In this document: positions 5,248 to 8,725 of the stretch, piece after piece
Numbering within the stretch: position 1 is the stretch's first letter
Layout of the letters: each line of letters opens with the position of its first letter
From: an uncultured Clostridia bacterium
GTDB lineage: Bacteria; Bacillota; Clostridia; Oscillospirales; Ruminococcaceae
Assembly (NCBI GenBank): GCA_945835425.1
Contig: CAMAJC010000061.1
Span: 1 to 8,725, forward strand
DNA: 8,725 bases
Reading direction: 5' to 3'
Notes under the pieces: generated by a model
The model's input: the letters and a program-made list of their open reading frames with translations, nothing else
Databases searched by the model: none
What the model was told of the DNA's origin: nothing
Translations under genes and position numbers: made by a program

Positions 5248-6774
5248 ATGGCATATTATATTGGCATCGACCTCGGCACCTCCGGCACCAAAACGGTGCT
5301 GTTTGACCGGGAAGGAAAAGCGCTCGCTTCTTCTACGATTGAATATCCCCTTTATCAGCCGAAAAACGGCTACGCGGAGCAGGACCCCGACGACTGGTGG
5401 AATGCGGCAGTCGGCACGATCAGAGCCGTTCTGGAAAAGAGCGGCGTCGCGTCCTCCGATGTAAAGGGCATCGGCATTTCCGGCCAGATGCACGGCCTGG
5501 TCATGCTGGACAAGGACGGCAAGGTCATCCGCCGTTCGATCATCTGGTGCGACCAGCGCACCGCCAAAGAGTGCGAGGAGATTACCGAGAGAGTCGGCGC
5601 AGAGCGGCTGATCGAAATCACCGCAAACCCTGCCCTGACCGGCTTTACCGCCTCGAAAATCCTCTGGGTCCGCAACAATGAGCCGGAAAACTACGCAAAG
5701 TGCGCGAAAATCCTGCTGCCGAAAGACTATGTCCGCTATAAACTGACCGGCGAGTTCGCCACCGAGGTCTCCGACGCTTCCGGTATGCAGCTGCTCGACG
5801 TCCCGAACCGCTGCTGGTCGGATGAAGTGCTGGAAAAGCTGGACATCGATAAAAACCTGCTGGGCAAGGTCTATGAGTCGCCCGATATCACCGGTTATGT
5901 GACGGAGGAAGCTGCCGCTCTGACCGGACTTGCTGCCGGTACGATCGTTGTCGGCGGCGCAGGGGACAATGCTGCGGCCGCAGTCGGCACCGGCGTCGTC
6001 GAGGACGGCAAGGCTTTCACCACCATCGGCACCTCCGGCGTTGTCTTCGCCCACTCCTCCACCGTTTCCATCGACCCCAAGGGCAGAGTCCACACCTTCT
6101 GCTGCGCCGTTCCCGGCCAGTGGCATATCATGGGCGTCACCCAGGGCGCGGGTCTGTCGCTGAAATGGTTCCGCGACAACTTCTGCGGCGCGGAAAAAGA
6201 GACCGCCGCTCTGATGGGTGTCGACCCTTATTATTTGATGGACCAGGAGGCCGAAAAGGTCCCGGTCGGCTCCAATAAGCTTTTGTACCTGCCCTATCTG
6301 ATGGGCGAACGCACCCCGCACCTTGACCCGGACTGCCGCGGCGTGTTCTTCGGCCTGTCCGCGATCCACACCAAGCGGGATATGCTGCGGGCGGTGCTGG
6401 AAGGCGTCGCTTTCTCGCTGAACGACTGCAAGAACATCATCGGCGGCATGGGCGTCCCGGTCAGCGATATGATGGCCTGCGGCGGCGGCGGAACCTCCAG
6501 GGTCTGGCGGCAGATGCTGGCCGACCTGTACGGCTGCGAAGTCAAGACCGCTGCCAACCGCGAAGGGCCGGCTCTGGGCGTTGCGATTCTGGCGATGGTC
6601 GGCGCAGGCGAATATGCGTCCGTCCCGGAAGCCTGCCGCGCGATCATCAAGGCCGACAAGGTCCAGGCTCCGATTCCCGAAAACAGCGAAAAATACGCGC
6701 CTTTCTATCAGCTCTATACCGAGCTGTACCCGGCGCTGAAAGACAGCTACAAAAAGCTGGCTGCGATTGATTAA
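5248..6774 (+). CDS. xylB: Xylulokinase (FGGY carbohydrate kinase)
   Basis: This is a 508-residue cytoplasmic kinase, full length for XylB, which phosphorylates D-xylulose with ATP to xylulose 5-phosphate for the pentose phosphate pathway. The N-terminal FGGY domain (about 1-245) has IGIDLGTSGTKT with D8, and GISGQMHGLV (76-85), whose QMHG is characteristic of xylulokinases. D240 in GGAGDNAAAAVGTG fits the catalytic Asp (D233 in E. coli). The C-terminal domain (about 250-490) contains TTIGTSGVV, LPYLMGERTPHLDPD (348-362) and the ATP-site ACGGGGTSRVWRQMLAD (410-426). I chose ATG 5248, preceded by AAAGGA at 9 nt; an in-frame GTG at 5203 would add 15 residues unlike the family. No xylose isomerase or sugar transporter is adjacent, so xylulose may come from elsewhere, for example arabitol or xylitol oxidation. 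Specificity for another ketopentose cannot be excluded. Confidence 0.93.
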   Translation: MAYYIGIDLGTSGTKTVLFDREGKALASSTIEYPLYQPKNGYAEQDPDDWWNAAVGTIRAVLEKSGVASSDVKGIGISGQMHGLVMLDKDGKVIRRSIIWCDQRTAKECEEITERVGAERLIEITANPALTGFTASKILWVRNNEPENYAKCAKILLPKDYVRYKLTGEFATEVSDASGMQLLDVPNRCWSDEVLEKLDIDKNLLGKVYESPDITGYVTEEAAALTGLAAGTIVVGGAGDNAAAAVGTGVVEDGKAFTTIGTSGVVFAHSSTVSIDPKGRVHTFCCAVPGQWHIMGVTQGAGLSLKWFRDNFCGAEKETAALMGVDPYYLMDQEAEKVPVGSNKLLYLPYLMGERTPHLDPDCRGVFFGLSAIHTKRDMLRAVLEGVAFSLNDCKNIIGGMGVPVSDMMACGGGGTSRVWRQMLADLYGCEVKTAANREGPALGVAILAMVGAGEYASVPEACRAIIKADKVQAPIPENSEKYAPFYQLYTELYPALKDSYKKLAAID

Positions 6775-6786
6775 GACATAACAAAA

Positions 6787-6846
6787 AGCTGCCCCATATA
6801 TCAGACAGATAAACGTCCTGTTCTGACATATGGGGCAGTTAATTTT
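6787..6846 (+). terminator. long hairpin after xylB, probable terminator
   Basis: CTGCCCCATAT (6789-6799) pairs perfectly with ATATGGGGCAG (6828-6838). Beyond one mismatch, TCAGA pairs with TCTGA, and beyond a bulged base CAG pairs with CTG, around a 9-nt loop. The stem is about 20 bp, followed by TTAATTTT. An A-run on the left (6783-6787) would also give a U-run on the minus strand, so it could work in both directions. The stem is longer than usual for an intrinsic terminator and the U-tract is interrupted, so protection of the xylB mRNA 3' end is another possible role. Confidence 0.7.
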
Positions 6847-6870
6847 ACTGTCATGATTTTCAGTTCCGGT

Positions 6871-6898
6871 AATCTGCCAAAGAAACCCCCGGCAGATT
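6871..6898. repeat. second inverted repeat in the xylB-symporter gap
   Basis: AATCTGCC (6871-6878) and GGCAGATT (6891-6898) are perfect 8-bp arms around a 12-nt spacer. There is no T-run after it, so it is not a standard terminator. It could be an operator or a structured RNA element between the two transcripts. Confidence 0.4.
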
Positions 6899-6905
6899 TA
6901 TCAGT

Positions 6906-6932
6906 TTATCCAATTTCCGGATAAGTTTTTTT
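6906..6932 (+). terminator. short intrinsic terminator overlapping the symporter promoter
   Basis: TTATCC (about 6906-6911) pairs with GGATAA (6919-6924) around a 7-nt loop, followed after one G by seven Ts (6926-6932). This is a small terminator that would stop read-through from xylB. Its right arm and T-run form the spacer of the next promoter. Confidence 0.5.
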
Positions 6933-6942
6933 CTTATATAAT
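6914..6942 (+). promoter_or_regulatory. promoter of the symporter gene
   Basis: A perfect TATAAT (6937-6942) stands 17 bp after TTTCCG (6914-6919), a weak -35. Transcription would start near 6949, giving a leader of about 90 nt. The weak -35 suggests an activator or a low basal level. Confidence 0.5.
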
Positions 6943-6948
6943 AGAGGT

Positions 6949-7038
6949 AGATCAAGCAGGAAAGGCTGTGAATCCGATGGGGCAGAGTAACCGCTATTAA
7001 CCAGATTTTTTCGACACTTTTGACCGGGAGATACTATT
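6949..7038 (+). promoter_or_regulatory. symporter leader, possibly structured RNA
   Basis: The 90-nt untranslated leader holds CCGATGGGGCA (6974-6984), which resembles part of the glycine-riboswitch core (CCGAAGGGGCAA-like), and a run of six Ts (7006-7011). The CUCUCAGG and AAAGGAC parts of that aptamer are missing and no terminator stem precedes the Ts, so I do not call a riboswitch. GACACTTTTGA (7013-7023) also occurs before xylB. The Shine-Dalgarno GGGAG is at 7026-7030. Confidence 0.25.
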
Positions 7039-8592
7039 ATGGAATCAATTTTTGCAGCGATCAACAGCGTGTTTGCCTTTATCGGGCCGCTGTCGGACTT
7101 TTTGTGGGACTTCCCGACCAACTTTTCCTGGTACCGGAACATCCCCATCCTCGGCAACTTCTCCTTTGCGATTATCCTGCTGCTCGGCTCCGGCATTTTC
7201 TTCAGCTTCAAGCTGGGCTTCATGCAGGTCACCTACTTTAAAAAAGGCGTCCATATCCTGACGGAAAAACGGTCGGTCGAAACGGGTATCTCTCCGCTGG
7301 CGGCCTTTTTCCTCAGCTCCGCCATGCGGGTCGGTCCCGGCAACATCATCGGCGTCACCGGCGCGATCGCGGTCGGCGGACCGGGTGCGCTGTTCTGGAT
7401 GTGGGTATCGGCCTTTTTCGGCATGGCCGTAGCGTACATGGAAGGTGTGCTGGCCCAGATTTTCAAAGAGAAAAAGGACGATGAATTTGTCGGCGGTCTG
7501 CCTTTTTATGGACGCAGGCTCCTGGGCAACAAGGTCTGGATCGGTATTTTTCTGTCGGTTCTCTACATCCTCTATGCCCTCTGCTGCCTGCCGGCGCAGG
7601 GCTTCAACGTCGTCTCCTCCATCGGCCAGATGGCGGAGATCGTCACCGGCCAGACCATCGCGTCCGGTTCCGTTTTTTATTACATCATCGGCGGGCTGGT
7701 TATCCTGCTGACGGCGCTGATCGCGTTCGGCGGCATCCGCAAGGTCACCAAATGGACCGACAAGATGGTCCCGATCATGGCGGTTTTGTATGTTGTCGTC
7801 GTGCTGGCGCTGGTCATCATCAACCTCGGCCGCATTCCCTATTTCTTCGGGGCTGTCTTTTCCGGTGCGTTCAAGCCGCAGGCGTTCTTCGGCGGCGTAT
7901 TCGGCACCGTTTTAGCGCAGGGCGTCAAGCGCGGGTTGATGTCCAACGAAGCCGGTCAGGGCACCATCACCATGTCGGCGGCCGCTTCCGACGCCAAGCA
8001 CCCCTGTGAACAGGGCCTGCTCGCCTCCATCGGCGTATTCCTGGACACCATCGTCATCTGCACCCTGACGGGATTTGTCGTCGTCATGGCCCACTGCTGG
8101 ACCGGCGCGGACGCGGAGAGTTGGGCTGCGCTGGACAAGCTGCCCAAGTTCACCGCTTCCATCGCGGAGCTGACCCCCGGAACCGGCCTCAACGCCGTCA
8201 TGACCTTCCTGGTGACGCTCTGCTTTGGGCTGTTCGCCTTTACCTGCCTGCTGGGCATGATCAGCTTCTCGGAGATCGCGGCCAACCGCATCCGCAAGGA
8301 CAAGGTCTGCATCAACGTCGTCCGCTGCGTCGCGCTGGTCGTCGCGGCCTTCGGCATCCTGTGCAACATCGCCGGGCTGGAGCTGGGCAACCTCTGGGCC
8401 TTCTCCGACCTCGGGAACATCCTCATTGTTTACTTTAACGTCCCGATCGTTTATGTCGGCGCGAAATACGTCTTTAAGGCGACGAGGCACTATAAGAAGG
8501 GCGACGGCACGCCTTTTACCTCCGCTGTAATCGGCAGAGACGACTGCGCTTTCTGGGATGAAAAGGCAAAGAAAGCGGACGCGGAAAAATAA
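7039..8592 (+). CDS. AGCS-family sodium:alanine/glycine symporter
   Basis: This is a 517-residue inner-membrane permease with ten or more hydrophobic segments. The alanine-or-glycine:cation symporter (AGCS) family imports small neutral amino acids with Na+. Its signatures are present: SSAMRVGPGNIIGVTGAIAV then GGPGALFWMW (93-122), GGIRKVTKWTDKMVP (about 231-245), GVKRGLMSNEAGQGT (295-309) and GVFLDTIVICT (332-342). Two places differ from the usual members: SATVGTGNI is AMRVGPGNI here, and GGPxYYI after the early membrane spans is GGLPFYG (152-158). The charged C-terminal tail (about 480-517) makes it longer than the usual 440-480 residues. GGGAG lies 8 nt before the ATG. It has its own promoter and a strong terminator, so it is a single-gene unit rather than part of the xylB operon. 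Alanine, glycine or serine are likely substrates; D-alanine or glutamine are alternatives. Confidence 0.9.
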   Translation: MESIFAAINSVFAFIGPLSDFLWDFPTNFSWYRNIPILGNFSFAIILLLGSGIFFSFKLGFMQVTYFKKGVHILTEKRSVETGISPLAAFFLSSAMRVGPGNIIGVTGAIAVGGPGALFWMWVSAFFGMAVAYMEGVLAQIFKEKKDDEFVGGLPFYGRRLLGNKVWIGIFLSVLYILYALCCLPAQGFNVVSSIGQMAEIVTGQTIASGSVFYYIIGGLVILLTALIAFGGIRKVTKWTDKMVPIMAVLYVVVVLALVIINLGRIPYFFGAVFSGAFKPQAFFGGVFGTVLAQGVKRGLMSNEAGQGTITMSAAASDAKHPCEQGLLASIGVFLDTIVICTLTGFVVVMAHCWTGADAESWAALDKLPKFTASIAELTPGTGLNAVMTFLVTLCFGLFAFTCLLGMISFSEIAANRIRKDKVCINVVRCVALVVAAFGILCNIAGLELGNLWAFSDLGNILIVYFNVPIVYVGAKYVFKATRHYKKGDGTPFTSAVIGRDDCAFWDEKAKKADAEK

Positions 8593-8605
8593 TCTATGAA
8601 ACCCT

Positions 8606-8641
8606 TGCTCTGGACTGCTCTAGCGGTTCAGAGCATTTTTT
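8606..8641 (+). terminator. intrinsic terminator of the symporter gene
   Basis: TGCTCTGGAC (8606-8615) pairs with GTTCAGAGCA (8626-8635), a 10-bp stem with one G-U pair and a 10-nt loop, followed by six Ts (8636-8641). It lies 13 bp after the stop codon and is a classic rho-independent terminator. Confidence 0.88.
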
Positions 8642-8682
8642 CGCAAAAATCGCCCTTTCTCCGCAAAAAATTTCCATTTTCC

Positions 8683-8719
8683 CTATACCGCTTGGACGTA
8701 AATTGTGGTATAGTATAAA
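8683..8719 (+). promoter_or_regulatory. possible promoter within an inverted repeat at the window edge
   Basis: CTATACC (8683-8689) and GGTATAG (8707-8713) are perfect 7-bp arms 17 bp apart. Between and over them, TTGGAC (8692-8697), 16 bp and TATAAA (8714-8719) form a candidate plus-strand promoter for a gene beyond the window. A regulator binding the dyad would cover the promoter. The gene it serves is not visible. Confidence 0.4.
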
Positions 8720-8725
8720 AGAAGT

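Noticed and set aside
5182..6369. Long minus-strand open frame opposite xylB
   Set aside because: Gly/Ala/Asp/Val-rich translation typical of the complement of a GC-rich kinase gene; no domain and no ribosome binding site.
6949..7038. Cobalamin riboswitch before the symporter
   Set aside because: GGCTGTGAATCC followed by GGGGCAG gives a faint resemblance, but the B12 box and the rest of the core are absent.
7912..8490. Minus-strand open frames opposite the symporter gene
   Set aside because: Asp/Gln/Arg-rich complement of hydrophobic codons, with no own promoter or domain.

Overview
The window carries seven protein-coding genes on a GC-rich (roughly 60% by eye) bacterial chromosome segment. 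AGGAGG-type ribosome binding sites, TTGACA/TATAAT-type promoters, a NiaR (3H-domain) regulator and an AGCS-type symporter point to a Gram-positive Clostridia-like anaerobe. The high GC would fit an Oscillospiraceae/Ruminococcaceae-type gut Firmicute. That placement is inference from gene content and composition, not from a marker gene.

Left half (1-3950, all minus strand, read right to left). An MFS exporter-like permease (2646-3908) has a very good promoter and a TTTCGAT-N4-ATCGAAA dyad next to it. It is followed by a 372-residue regulator with a C-terminal ArsR-type winged helix (1408-2526) that has its own promoter. A small YczE/YitT-like membrane protein (686-1372) lies 35 bp further on. 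These three look like a regulator plus membrane protein/exporter module of unknown substrate. Next is niaR (19-546), the niacin-responsive repressor of NAD synthesis and uptake genes. It has its own promoter, a probable autoregulatory operator at the transcription start, and an unusual leader with two copies of a 15-bp repeat.

Right half (4099-8592, plus strand). A LacI-family regulator with a sugar-binding-protein-like domain (4179-5198) is followed after 49 bp by xylulokinase xylB (5248-6774), probably one operon. A stack of three inverted repeats ends that unit. The third overlaps the promoter of an AGCS sodium:amino-acid symporter (7039-8592), which ends in a strong intrinsic terminator. 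A possible promoter inside an inverted repeat sits at the right edge.

No rRNA, tRNA, CRISPR array, insertion sequence or phage gene was seen. Nothing here is clearly a new defence or mobile system. The most interesting signals are regulatory: the repeated palindromes in the niaR leader, the dyad and half-site around the MFS promoter, an 11-bp word shared by the xylB and symporter leaders, and the uncharacterised ArsR-HTH/MFS/YczE-like trio. All operator and RNA-structure calls were made by eye.
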